Source: Tragulus kanchil
Taxonomy: Eukaryota > Chordata > Mammalia > Artiodactyla > Tragulidae
DNA length: 64,000 bases
Reading direction: 5' to 3'
Assembly: GCA_022376925.1 (NCBI GenBank)
Contig: JAIOJX010000003.1
Coordinates: 35,579,874-35,643,873 of the forward strand
In this document: piece after piece, positions 34,456 through 45,915 of the stretch
Numbering within the stretch: the first letter of the stretch is position 1
Layout: each line of letters begins with the position of its first letter
Notes under the pieces: model-generated
The model's input: the letters and a program-made list of their open reading frames with translations, nothing else
Told to the model about the DNA's origin: nothing
The model's database searches: none
Made by a program: the position numbers and the translations under genes

Positions 34456-35665
34456 TAAGTGAGTATCTTGTCTGCCTGTGGAGAGGCCTTTCTCAGAAAA
34501 TTCTCAGCCCCTCCACGAGGTCCAGATGGACAAAGCACAGCACAGGGCTTGGCTGAAGGAGCTAAGCTTGAACCCCACAAGATATATATGGAAAGACTAG
34601 GAGAACGTCAGGGAACTGTGACAGATGAGCATGTATATCTGAGACTCTACTGATAGACTCCAGTCCATTTTACTGTTCTCATTTCCCTGCCGGGTTGAAA
34701 GAGAAAAATAAATTTCTATTCACTTTAGAGGAAGCTCATTATGAAATACTGAAACAGTATTTTCTCCATAGTCACAAGGTTGTCCTCACGATGTGACATA
34801 AAATTCTCAGACCAGGCTGAAAGGTAACCCATTGCCTGCCCCTTTATGGATTCAGCTTAAGGAAAAATACAAACCTTGATATATTTTTAAACCTTTAATA
34901 TACATTAAAAATACAGATTTTTAAAAAGAATGTATAGATGAAAATATGTCTATGACCAAAAATGTTTTATGGAAAAAAATTTATTTCAAAGGCACTAAAC
35001 AGTAAATACTTTATTCTTACAAATTCTCGAGGTACTCAACTGACCCTCTTAACAAGAAATGTGTGAAATAAAGACAGAAATACTCTTTAAAAAGTACCCT
35101 GACATTATGAATCGAAACATTAAATAGCCATAATTAGATAGTTCACAACTTTGACTCTATCAAGCAGTGTAACACTTTCCAAAAAAATTTATCTAGCATC
35201 ACATTTACTGCATTTCCCTAAAATGCAAAAATAATGTGGTGTCTAAAATATATTACAATGCTCAGTATGAGCTTTGGAAGGACATTACTTTAAATCATCA
35301 GGCCAATCCAGAGTGCAGCTGCAGGATTAGCATGAGCTGGCCTCTGCTCAAGATTCCCATCCTCCCAGAGCCAATGTCTAGAGAACTAGAAGGGCAGTCA
35401 TTAGCAAGAGGGACCTTTGGGGTCAAGGGACTTAGCCTGTGTACTGGGATTAGAGGATGAGCCTCCAGGACCCTTCTACATAGGAGTTTGGCAACCGTTA
35501 GGTGATTCTACAAGTAGAGAGAGGCACTAGGACTCAGAATATTAGTAGCAAGGTTGGAATCTAATTTCCATAAATGGAATGATGGTTCCCAGAAGGAGAC
35601 CAAAGCCTAGTTTCCAGTCCAGAGTCAAAATATTGCACAATTGAGAATGATCTCGTAGCCCAGAT
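34456..35665. other. Unique sequence, nothing recognised
   Basis: AT-rich apart from small GC-richer patches near 34480-34580 and 35290-35460. No gene or named repeat. Confidence 0.5.
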
Positions 35666-37989
35666 CCTCAGCAAGTTTAAGGTAAGTCTTAGAAATGTGA
35701 ACGGAGTTGGATTGCAAGTAACAACTAGTGAGTGGTCTCTGTTACAGGAAGAGGCAGGTGTCATGTAGAAAACTCGTCGAAGTCTGACAGGGAAGACTTA
35801 AGTGAAAGTGTAATTGTGATTCTCACTGGGGAATGGGAAAGATGGTGACAGGTGGGGAGTTTCTCAGGATGAGAAGAAATGAGGAAGGAAGAGGGGGAAA
35901 GAATATTCCAGGTGGAATGATTAACAAGGTGAGTTGCTGCTGAGGAAGAACAAGTTGTATTCCTTGGTTTATAGAGGGTGAAAAGAGAAATGAAGGGGCA
36001 TGGGCCCAAATAGGGATAAGCATGGGGTACCATTTTGAGGCATTTGAAAAAACTGTATTTAAGGAATGAAGAGTCAGTAAAGAGTTGGAGAGGAGTTTAT
36101 CAAATCAGAATGGGCCCAAATAAAGACATGTTTTGGATGCCATTTTAAGAGAGTTAAACTTTATTCTTTAGGCATTGGTTGGTATTAAATAATAAAGAGG
36201 GTTTTAATTGGACTCAGCTTTTTTTTTGGAAGATAACTTTGGAGATGATGTGAAAAGTCTGCATTCTAGTACAGGCAAGAAATAATAAGCTCTCAACATA
36301 GGGCTGTGGTAGCGTAGATTATTTGAAGAAACACAGCTTTCAGAAAATAAGCATCATCTGGTGAAGGTTTTAATATGGTGATAAATCAAAACAATTAAAA
36401 TTCAGAAAGAAAAACATCTGTTCCCAAATTCTGCCCTAGAATTTCCCAGAATTTTGATCTAAATTCCCAGAATTTAACTACCAAGATTCAGATTAGTAGC
36501 TCCTGGGAGGGGCTTGCTGAACAATGGTTTAGGAACAGTGAGTCCATTCATCTCCTAGTGTCTGACAAACCATGTAGCTAGAAAAGACACAGGGAGCCTT
36601 TTCTTGACCTTGATAGTGTTACATTGCTGTGTTCTACTTGTGATAATTTTTGAAACATTTACTTACTATTTATATATTTTTCACTATGTATTTTAAACTT
36701 AAAGTCTAAAAAAACATAAAATGGATATAGAGTATTAAAGAGCAAGATAAGCATTTAAATTAGCGTTTAATTTAATGTATAAATGTTAGCTTAATATTTG
36801 AGTATATTAATAGAAAAACATTTACAAACCTCAGCAAGTTTAAGGTAAGTCTTAGAAATGTGAACGGAGTTGGATTGCAAGTAACAACTAGTGAGTGGTC
36901 TCTGTTACAGGAAGAGGCAGGTGTCATGTAGAAAACTCGTCGAAGTCTGACAGGGAAGACTTAAGTGAAAGTGTAATTGTGATTCTCACTGGGGAATGGG
37001 AAAGATGGTGACAGGTGGGGAGTTTCTCAGGATGAGAAGAAATGAGGAAGGAAGAGGGGGAAAGAATATTCCAGGTGGAATGATTAACAAGGTGAGTTGC
37101 TGCTGAGGAAGAACAAGTTGTATTCCTTGGTTTATAGAGGGTGAAAAGAGAAATGAAGGGGCATGGGCCCAAATAGGGATAAGCATGGGGTACCATTTTG
37201 AGGCATTTGAAAAAGCTGTATTTAAGGAATGAAGAGTCAGTAAAGAGTTGGAGAGGAGTTTATCAAATCAGAATGGGCCCAAATAAAGACATGTTTTGGA
37301 TGCCATTTTAAGAGAGTTAAACTTTATTCTTTAGGCATTGGTTGGTATTAAATAATAAAGAGGGTTTTAATTGGACTCAGCTTTTTTTTTGGAAGATAAC
37401 TTTGGAGATGATGTGAAAAGTCTGCATTCTAGTACAGGCAAGAAATAATAAGCTCTCAACATAGGGCTGTGGTAGCGTAGATTATTTGAAGAAACACAGC
37501 TTTCAGAAAATAAGCATCATCTGGTGAAGGTTTTAATATGGTGATAAATCAAAACAATTAAAATTCAGAAAGAAAAACATCTGTTCCCAAATTCTGCCCT
37601 AGAATTTCCCAGAATTTTGATCTAAATTCCCAGAATTTAACTACCAAGATTCAGATTAGTAGCTCCTGGGAGGGGCTTGCTGAACAATGGTTTAGGAACA
37701 GTGAGTCCATTCATCTCCTAGTGTCTGACAAACCATGTAGCTAGAAAAGACACAGGGAGCCTTTTCTTGACCTTGATAGTGTTACATTGCTGTGTTCTAC
37801 TTGTGATAATTTTTGAAACATTTACTTACTATTTATATATTTTTCACTATGTATTTTAAACTTAAAGTCTAAAAAAACATAAAATGGATATAGAGTATTA
37901 AAGAGCAAGATAAGCATTTAAATTAGCATTTAATTTAATGTAAAAATGTTAGCTTAATATTTGATTCTATTAATAGAAAAACATTTACA
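35666..37989. repeat. Direct duplication 12 (35666-36826 and 36829-37989)
   Basis: 1161 bases at a constant offset of 1163, with a 2-base junction. Differences gather in the last bases of the first copy (TAGCG/TAGCA, GTATAAATG/GTAAAAATG, GAGTATATT/GATTCTATT) plus one in the middle (AAAAACTG/AAAAGCTG). Their concentration at the joint again points to a poor consensus. No repeat family is firmly recognised inside; 36110-36300 has the feel of an old mammalian repeat. Confidence 0.92.
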
Positions 37990-40059
37990 TGGAAAATTGT
38001 ATCTTACAACTAGCTAGAATTCATCTCCTTTTCAAGTACCTTTGAATATTTTCAACAATTAATTCTATATAAGACCACAATGAAACTATCAATAATCCTC
38101 CCAAATAAGAAAATATGAAAAATGTATTATTTTACTGTAGTACAAAATGAAATAAGAAATTAATAGCAAAAGCAAATGTATAGTTTTGAATGGTTTTGTT
38201 TTTAAAAATGAGAAGTTAATGACTTAAGTATTCATTGCAAGAAGTTGCAAAAAGGAAAAAAAAATAAGAAATGAATAAGCAAAGCACTGAGAGGAGAAAT
38301 TTGTGGAATGAGAATTGCCCCAAAGAATGACATGTTTTGGATGCTATTTTGAGAAACTTAAGCAGAAGATAATTATCAGTGAATCTGGAAATGGAAACAA
38401 AAAAAGGAAGAAAAGTCTAAGTAAATTAAATATTGCATTTGTAGTTATCTATTTCTGCATTAACAAAAATGGCTTGACAGAGTTTCATCCAATTAGAAAG
38501 CATGTGGACTCCAAGAATGTACAACACCAAGAATGAACCCCATGGTAAAGTGTTGACGTTGGGTGGTCATGAGGTGTAAACATAGGTCCATCATTTCTAA
38601 AAATCATATAAAAGTTTTAAAATATGTAGTTTACATAGCATTCACAAAGTTAGGTATCTGGGTGCCATGTTAAGTTAGACATTCCCTCCCCAGAGCACTT
38701 GAGATAAAAGGACACACAAAAGGTCCATGAGCCTGCAGGTGGAAATGCACTGAGTATCTCATGGAAAGACAGAGCAGACAGCAGTACAGATAGGCACAAG
38801 GGCACTTCTCAGCGGTCATAAAATTATTCTGTATTCTGCTTGTGCTGATAGTTATGCAACTACGTACATTTGTCAAAGCTCCTCAAATGTGTCTGACAAA
38901 CCATGTAGCTAGAAAAGACACAGGGAGCCTTTTCTTGACCTTGATAGTGTTACATTGCTGTGTTCTACTTGTGATAATTTTTGAAACATTTACTTACTAT
39001 TTATATATTTTTCACTATGTATTTTAAACTTAAAGTCTAAAAAAACATAAAATGGATATAGAGTATTAAAGAGCAAGATAAGCATTTAAATTAGCATTTA
39101 ATTTAATGTAAAAATGTTAGCTTAATATTTGATTCTATTAATAGAAAAACATTTACATGGAAAATTGTATCTTACAACTAGCTAGAATTCATCTCCTTTT
39201 CAAGTACCTTTGAATATTTTCAACAATTAATTCTATATAAGACCACAATGAAACTATCAATAATCCTCCCAAATAAGAAAATATGAAAAATGTATTATTT
39301 TACTGTAGTACAAAATGAAATAAGAAATTAATAGCAAAAGCAAATGTATAGTTTTGAATGGTTTTGTTTTTAAAAATGAGAAGTTAATGACTTAAGTATT
39401 CATTGCAAGAAGTTGCAAAAAGGAAAAAAAAATAAGAAATGAATAAGCAAAGCACTGAGAGGAGAAATTTGTGGAATGAGAATTGCCCCAAAGAATGACA
39501 TGTTTTGGATGCTATTTTGAGAAACTTAAGCAGAAGATAATTATCAGTGAATCTGGAAATGGAAACAAAAAAAGGAAGAAAAGTCTAAGTAAATTAAATA
39601 TTGCATTTGTAGTTATCTATTTCTGCATTAACAAAAATGGCTTGACAGAGTTTCATCCAATTAGAAAGCATGTGGACTCCAAGAATGTACAACACCAAGA
39701 ATGAACCCCATGGTAAAGTGTTGACGTTGGGTGGTCATGAGGTGTAAACATAGGTCCATCATTTCTAAAAATCATATAAAAGTTTTAAAATATGTAGTTT
39801 ACATAGCATTCACAAAGTTAGGTATCTGGGTGCCATGTTAAGTTAGACATTCCCTCCCCAGAGCACTTGAGATAAAAGGACACACAAAAGGTCCATGAGC
39901 CTGCAGGTGGAAATGCACTGAGTATCTCATGGAAAGACAGAGCAGACAGCAGTACAGATAGGCACAAGGGCACTTCTCAGCGGTCATAAAATTATTCTGT
40001 ATTCTGCTTGTGCTGATAGTTATGCAACTACGTACATTTGTCAAAGCTCCTCAAATGTG
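37721..40059. repeat. Direct duplication 13 (37721-38891 and 38889-40059)
   Basis: 1171 bases at a constant offset of 1168, with no difference that I noticed. The two copies share GTG at the joint. The first 269 bases also belong to duplication 12, so that stretch appears at 36558, 37721 and 38889. Interior is AT-rich and unassigned. Confidence 0.93.
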
Positions 40060-40324
40060 CACTTAAAATAGGTAAATCTCATTCAATATAAATTGTTCCT
40101 AATAAAACTAATTTTCATATGTCTACTTAAAATGAGAGTTTCTATAACAATGGATATTTCCTATATTCCAATAAGTAAATTATCTCTTTTAGTCACTGAA
40201 ATTTTATCAGCCCAAACTGAGAGTTTTTTTTGAGAAGTTTAGTTGGAAAGGTTAAAAAACAAACAGAATAATTCCAAAATAGCATGATCCCAATTTTTAG
40301 GAGGAAAAAGATCAAATACATACT

Positions 40325-40567
40325 GAGGGCAAAGGGCAAAGCAACCCGCTCCAGTGTTTTTGCCTGGAGAATCTCATGGACAGAGGATCCTGACTGGCTG
40401 CAGTCCATAGGGTTGCATAGAGTCGAACAAGACTAAAGTGACTTAGCACGCATATATATGTACGCATATATATGTATAGACACACATACACACACACACA
40501 CAGACACACACATACACACACACACACGCATACACACGCACACACACACATATACACACACACACAT
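40325..40567 (+). mobile_element. 5'-truncated Bov-tA with long (CA)n tail (first copy)
   Basis: Only the Bov-A half is left (CAACCCGCTCCAGTGTTTTT GCC ... AGTCGAACAAGACTAAAGTG ACTTAGCACG). It runs into a compound microsatellite, CATATATATG units then (CA)n with GA and TA interruptions, at 40449-40567. Tail expansion is common for this SINE. Repeated at 41522-41764. Confidence 0.9.
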
Positions 40568-40732
40568 ATTTGAAGGAAGGAAAACCAAAAGCCACATTAA
40601 CAGTTCTTACCCAACGTGATAGTATAAATCTTACTATAATTTTTTTCATTTGTTTTCCTCTCCAACTTCTTTACTTGTAGTATGATTTTTAGCAGAAATA
40701 AATTCACAGAATTATTAAAAATAGAAAACAAA

Positions 40733-40908
40733 CATATGGACACCAAGAGGAAAGGGAGCAGTGGGATTAACTGACAGATTGGGATTGCCATATACACACT
40801 ACTGTGTACAAAATAGGTACCTAGTGAGAACCTTCTGTACAACACAAATTCAATGGTCGGACACAAGGAGCTATATGTATACATCCAGTAAGGTAGAAAC
40901 TAAGACTA
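40733..40908 (+). mobile_element. L1 3' end, damaged first copy
   Basis: Incomplete image of the L1 tail at 41930-42172. It carries the shortened stretches described under duplication 14. Confidence 0.75.
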
Positions 40909-41521
40909 CATGGTAAAGTGTTGACGTTGGGTGGTCATGAGGTGTAAACATAGGTCCATCATTTCTAAAAATCATATAAAAGTTTTAAAATATGTAGTTT
41001 ACATAGCATTCACAAAGTTAGGTATCTGGGTGCCATGTTAAGTTAGACATTCCCTCCCCAGAGCACTTGAGATAAAAGGACACAAAAGGTCCATGAGCCT
41101 GCAGGTGGAAATGCACTGAGTATCTCATGGAAAGACAGAGCAGACAGCAGTACAGATAGGCACAAGGGCACTTCTCAGCGGTCATAAAATTATTCTGTAT
41201 TCTGCTTGTGCTGATAGTTATGCAACTACGTACATTTGTCAAAGCTCCTCAAATGTGCACTTAAAATAGGTAAATCTCATTCAATATAAATTGTTCCTAA
41301 TAAAACTAATTTTCATATGTCTACTTAAAATGAGAGTTTCTATAACAATGGATATTTCCTATATTCCAATAAGTAAATTATCTCTTTTAGTCACTGAAAT
41401 TTTATCAGCCCAAACTGAGAGTTTTTTTTGAGAAGTTTAGTTGGAAAGGTTAAAAAACAAACAGAATAATTCCAAAATAGCATGATCCCAATTTTAGGAG
41501 GAAAAAGATCAAATACATACT

Positions 41522-41764
41522 GAGGGCAAAGGGCAAAGCAACCCGCTCCAGTGTTTTTGCCTGGAGAATCTCATGGACAGAGGATCCTGACTGGCTGCAG
41601 TCCATAGGGTTGCATAGAGTCGAACAAGACTAAAGTGACTTAGCACGCATATATATGTACGCATATATATGTATAGACACACATACACACACACACACAG
41701 ACACACACATACACACACACACACGCATACACACGCACACACACACATATACACACACACACAT
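41522..41764 (+). mobile_element. Truncated Bov-tA with (CA)n tail (second copy)
   Basis: Duplicate of 40325-40567, with the same compound microsatellite and the same interruptions. Independent microsatellites would not agree unit for unit. Confidence 0.9.
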
Positions 41765-41929
41765 ATTTGAAGGAAGGAAAACCAAAAGCCACATTAACAG
41801 TTCTTACCCAACGTGATAGTATAAATCTTACTATAATTTTTTTCATTTGTTTTCCTCTCCAACTTCTTTACTTGTAGTATGATTTTTAGCAGAAATAAAT
41901 TCACAGAATTATTAAAAATAGAAAACAAA

Positions 41930-42172
41930 CATATGGACACCAAGAGGAAAGGGAGCAGTGGGATTAACTGACAGATTGGGATTGCCATATACACACTACT
42001 GTGTACAAAATAGGTACCTAGTGAGAACCTTCTGTACAACACAGGGGAACTCTGCTCAATGCTCTGTGCGGACACAAGGAGCTATATGTATACATCCAGC
42101 TGAGTCACTTTGCTGTAAGGTAGAAACTAAGACTACATTGTAAAGCGATTGTACTCAAACAAGAATTTTTTA
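41930..42172 (+). mobile_element. Ruminant L1 3' end
   Basis: GGGATTGCCATATACACACT, ACAACACAGGGGAACTCTGC, GAGCTATATGTATACATCCA GCTGAGTCACTTTGCTGTA and AAACTAAGACTACATTGTAA AGCGATTGTACTC are the classic artiodactyl L1 tail. Repeated at 43089-43331. Confidence 0.88.
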
Positions 42173-42551
42173 AAAAAATCTTTTTGAGCGCCTCTAGCTT
42201 ACAAAAATGAAAGCAAAATGCTGTACAATGCCCTCCATCCACTAACCTTGGTCTTTGGTCTCCCTCTGCCTCCCTTAGAAACTGTGACCATTTTTCATTG
42301 ACTGGACGCTCTCTCAGGCTCTCAAGTCTTCATCTGAGCTCTTTGCCCTGTTGGGGGAATGCTAGTCCTCACACCTTTATCCACCTCAGGCTCTCTGTTC
42401 CCCCTTTTAAAAACCACCTCAAATGTGCTTTCTGTGCTTCTTCTGCAGAGATTTTTACTCCCAGCGATTAGCCACACTGTCAGACCATACCATAGAGGAT
42501 GGCATATACCTTCTTCTGTATTAGTTAGAACAGGCTCTATGTGATAATGGC

Positions 42552-42682
42552 AAAGAAAAAACTATCAGGTCTCAGCGGTTTAATAAAATCTTGCTTCTCC
42601 CATGTTTCATGTCCCATAAAAGAAAAAACTATCAGATCTCAGCAGTTTAACAAAATCTTGCTCTCCCATGTTTCATGTCCCA
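42552..42682. repeat. Old tandem repeat, two 66-base units
   Basis: Units start at 42552 and 42618 (AAAGAAAAAACTATCAG ... CATGTTTCATGTCCCAT). They differ at several positions (CAGGTCTCAGCGG/CAGATCTCAGCAG; TTGCTTCTCCC/TTGCTCTCCC), so this is a real, older duplication, unlike the 1.1-kb blocks. Also present at 43709-43839 through duplication 15. Confidence 0.85.
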
Positions 42683-43088
42683 TGTGAATTTGCAGGAAGC
42701 TCTGCTGCGTGGTCTCTCAGGAACGCAGGCTGGAAGTCCACCATTTTATGCTGTCCCCAGTGACATAGAACAGCACCAAAGATCCACAAGTTTCCACAAC
42801 CCACATTTCACTACTGCCCACATTTCATGACCTTTAAGGTGTCTGCAAACTTTAAGAAAATAGCACAGTGAGCTTTACTGTCTCCACCACACACACAAAC
42901 CTCCACTCCGTATGAGTTCTCAAAAGATAAGGAAGGAAAACCAAAAGCCACATTAACAGTTCTTACCCAACGTGATAGTATAAATCTTACTATAATTTTT
43001 TTCATTTGTTTTCCTCTCCAACTTCTTTACTTGTAGTATGATTTTTAGCAGAAATAAATTCACAGAATTATTAAAAATAGAAAACAAA

Positions 43089-43331
43089 CATATGGACACC
43101 AAGAGGAAAGGGAGCAGTGGGATTAACTGACAGATTGGGATTGCCATATACACACTACTGTGTACAAAATAGGTACCTAGTGAGAACCTTCTGTACAACA
43201 CAGGGGAACTCTGCTCAATGCTCTGTGCGGACACAAGGAGCTATATGTATACATCCAGCTGAGTCACTTTGCTGTAAGGTAGAAACTAAGACTACATTGT
43301 AAAGCGATTGTACTCAAACAAGAATTTTTTA
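43089..43331 (+). mobile_element. Ruminant L1 3' end (second copy)
   Basis: Duplicate of 41930-42172 within duplication 15. Confidence 0.88.
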
Positions 43332-44090
43332 AAAAAATCTTTTTGAGCGCCTCTAGCTTACAAAAATGAAAGCAAAATGCTGTACAATGCCCTCCATCCA
43401 CTAACCTTGGTCTTTGGTCTCCCTCTGCCTCCCTTAGAAACTGTGACCATTTTTCATTGACTGGACGCTCTCTCAGGCTCTCAAGTCTTCATCTGAGCTC
43501 TTTGCCCTGTTGGGGGAATGCTAGTCCTCACACCTTTATCCACCTCAGGCTCTCTGTTCCCCTTTAACAACCACCTCAAATGTGCTTTCTGTGCTTCTTC
43601 TGCAGAGATTTTTACTCCCAGCGATTAGCCACACTGTCAGACCATACCATAGAGGATGGCATATACCTTCTTCTGTATTAGTTAGAACAGGCTCTATGTG
43701 ATAATGGCAAAGAAAAAACTATCAGGTCTCAGCGGTTTAATAAAATCTTGCTTCTCCCATGTTTCATGTCCCATAAAAGAAAAAACTATCAGATCTCAGC
43801 AGTTTAACAAAATCTTGCTCTCCCATGTTTCATGTCCCATGTGAATTTGCAGGAAGCTCTGCTGCGTGGTCTCTCAGGAACGCAGGCTGGAAGTCCACCA
43901 TTTTATGCTGTCCCCAGTGACATAGAACAGCACCAAAGATCCACAAGTTTCCACAACCCACATTTCACTACTGCCCACATTTCATGACCTTTAAGGTGTC
44001 TGCAAACTTTAAGAAAATAGCACAGTGAGCTTTACTGTCTCCACCACACACACAAACCTCCACTCCGTATGAGTTCTCAAAAGATAAGGA

Positions 44091-44954
44091 CTATTTTATG
44101 TTCAGTTTTGTGTTTCCTGCACAAAATGCAAGGCCTGACTTTTTGGTAGATTAGGAGGTGCTTGATAACCCCTTGATGAGTGACTATAGGAAAAAAGGAG
44201 TATTGTGCAATTTTGAAAACAATATATAAAGACTTTTAATGCCCCTACCTGAGAGAAAGCTAAATCTGATAAGAAATAGTAGACATTAGACAGAAAGCAC
44301 ATAACTAAGCATTGATCTTTATGGTACAGAACCCAATATTAATAGATGAAGATCAGTTGATTTAATTGTACATTTCAGAGAGGATAAGTTGAATTTCAAC
44401 AAAGCAAAAAAGGAAAATTTTGAGGAGGCAATGATTGAATAGGTAAAGAGAAAAAGGGAGCAATGATTGTTGTAAACCTGTGCTTCATCAGAAAATGACT
44501 ATGGTATACTGAATAATGACACTTCCCTCCCCAGACAAAGATATCCACTTCCTAATTCCCAGAACCTGCAAGTCTGTATTCTAGAGACTCCTCGTTAAAA
44601 CGTAGAGCAGCTGTTTAGCCAACAGGGGTGTAACCAGTATAAGCCAACACCTCAGAGAGACTTTGCTTCCCACAAGAATTGACCATTTAACCACATTAGG
44701 GTACAGAAAGAAGCTTCTGGGAACTTACGGTGTGAGTTGTGAAAGAAGCCTGAAAAGGAAATGAGAAGGTGAAAACAAACCATTTCCTCAATTCTCCCAA
44801 GGATAGGTCATGCTCTTAAGTGTAATAATACCAAGTAATCCTATCAGAATTTCTATCCTAACTACTACTCTGGTTTATTTTATTTAGCATTTAGCTCTGC
44901 CCAGAGTGTCAACCATATCTTTCAAAAGGAATGACTTCTTGAGACACGCAAAGA
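44091..44954. other. Unique sequence; possible ancient repeat at 44500-44760
   Basis: No gene. ACTGAATAATGACACTTCCC ... ATATCCACTTCCTAATTCCC AGAACCTG (44507-44570) resembles a common old mammalian element whose family I cannot name with certainty. Confidence 0.35.
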
Positions 44955-45196
44955 GGGACTTTTTTGGTGGTCAAGTGGCTAAGACTCCATCCTCTCAGCG
45001 CAGCAGGCCTGACGGGTTCCATCCCTGGTCAGAGAATGGTGGGTTCCATCCCTGGCCGTGGAATGGCGGGTTCCATCCCTGGTCAGGGAGCTAGATCCTA
45101 CCTGCTGCAACTTAGAGTGGGTATGTCGCAACTAAAGATCCTGCATGCCACAACAAAGACCTGGTACAACCAAGTAAATAAATAAATTTTTTTAGA
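44955..45196 (+). mobile_element. CHR/SINE2-type tRNA SINE with tripled B-box region
   Basis: Starts GGGACTTTTTTGGTGGTCAA and ends with a TAAATAAA tail. The part carrying the Pol III B-box-like GGTTCCATCC is present three times in a 27-base tandem array (45014, 45041, 45068). The later body (CTGCATGCCACAACAAAGAC CTGG) is the usual one for this family. Confidence 0.85.
45014..45089 (+). repeat. 27-base tandem triplication within the SINE
   Basis: Three units begin GGGTTCCATCCCTGG at 45014, 45041 and 45068 and end AGAGAATGGT, CGTGGAATGGC and CAGGGA. Unit divergence is small but present. Confidence 0.9.
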
Positions 45197-45784
45197 AAGA
45201 GATGTACAGAGAATTTAAGGTCCTTCCAATCTTGGAAGTGGGTCCAGAGTACTTGCTGCTTGCAAGTAAGAGAAGTCACTGTGTGAGTCGTGGCCCCTTC
45301 GTGTACTGTGGACACATCACTACGACTCTTGTTGCACTCTGCCACATCTGTGTGTGGGACCAGGCCCACGCACAGTGCTTAAGGCTCTGACGGCACAACT
45401 GGTAGGTGTGAAGTCTGGACACAGCTGTTGAATTTCAGAACCCTAGGCACACTTTTCCTCAGGCTTTTTATTTTTCAAATTACTTGAGGTCCAGCTTCTG
45501 AGGGAAAATGAGAGAAAGGAAGGACTAGATTACATTTCTGAACTCGCCTGTCTCTGCCATTCAGCCTAACACATCATAGGAGCCTATTTATTGTTGTACT
45601 GAACAGGTAAACTTCTGGCCAGCATGAAGCCCTTCCTTCCTAATTCTGCCATGACAAGAGTATAGCTACAAAAAATAGCTTCGTTCATGTAATCTTGAAC
45701 ACAAATGCTCCTTCTGACAAAATGCACAAATGTATCCGTTCCTAGTTTCTTTTGAATTCATGTACAAAAGCACCTTGCACGGGA
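45197..45784. other. Unique sequence, nothing recognised
   Basis: Slightly GC-richer near 45230-45420. No gene signal beyond short opposed open frames. Confidence 0.45.
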
Positions 45785-45915
45785 GGGAAGTTCAAGAGGG
45801 CGGAGATGTATGTATACCCATGGCTGATTCATATTTATGTTTGGCAGTAAACAACAAAACTCTGTAAAAAAAAAATTTTTTTAAGAAGATAATAAAAACC
45901 CTTAAAAAAAAAAAA
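45785..45915 (+). mobile_element. Ruminant L1 3' tail fragment
   Basis: GGGCGGAGATGTATGTATAC CCATGGCTGATTCATATTTATG, then GTTTGGCAGTAAACAACAAA ACTCTGTAAA and a poly(A)-rich end match the short tail of ruminant L1. Shares its distinctive GGCAGTAAACAACA with the fragment at 34371-34455. Confidence 0.65.

Larger units (their letters stand above)
39709..42140. repeat. Direct duplication 14 (39709-40908 and 40909-42140)
   Basis: The copies are head-to-tail at offset 1200, then 1198 and 1197 after run-length changes (CACACAAAAGG/CACAAAAGG; AATTTTTAGG/AATTTTAGG). The last 60 bases of the first copy are a squeezed version of the second: about 14 bases are dropped between AACACA and CGGACACAAGG, and about 15 between CATCCAG and TAAGGTAG. 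The start also overlaps duplication 13. Confidence 0.93.
41770..44090. repeat. Direct duplication 15 (41770-42933 and 42929-44090)
   Basis: About 1163 bases at offset 1159, then 1157 after CCCCCTTTTAAAAACC/CCCCTTTAACAACC. The copies share AAGGA at the joint. Because the start overlaps duplication 14, the stretch from AAGGAAGGAAAACC occurs at 40572, 41770 and 42929. Confidence 0.93.

Noticed and set aside
40312..40649. Cysteine/valine-rich open frames (83 and 68 codons)
   Set aside because: They translate a (CA)n microsatellite and have no protein meaning.
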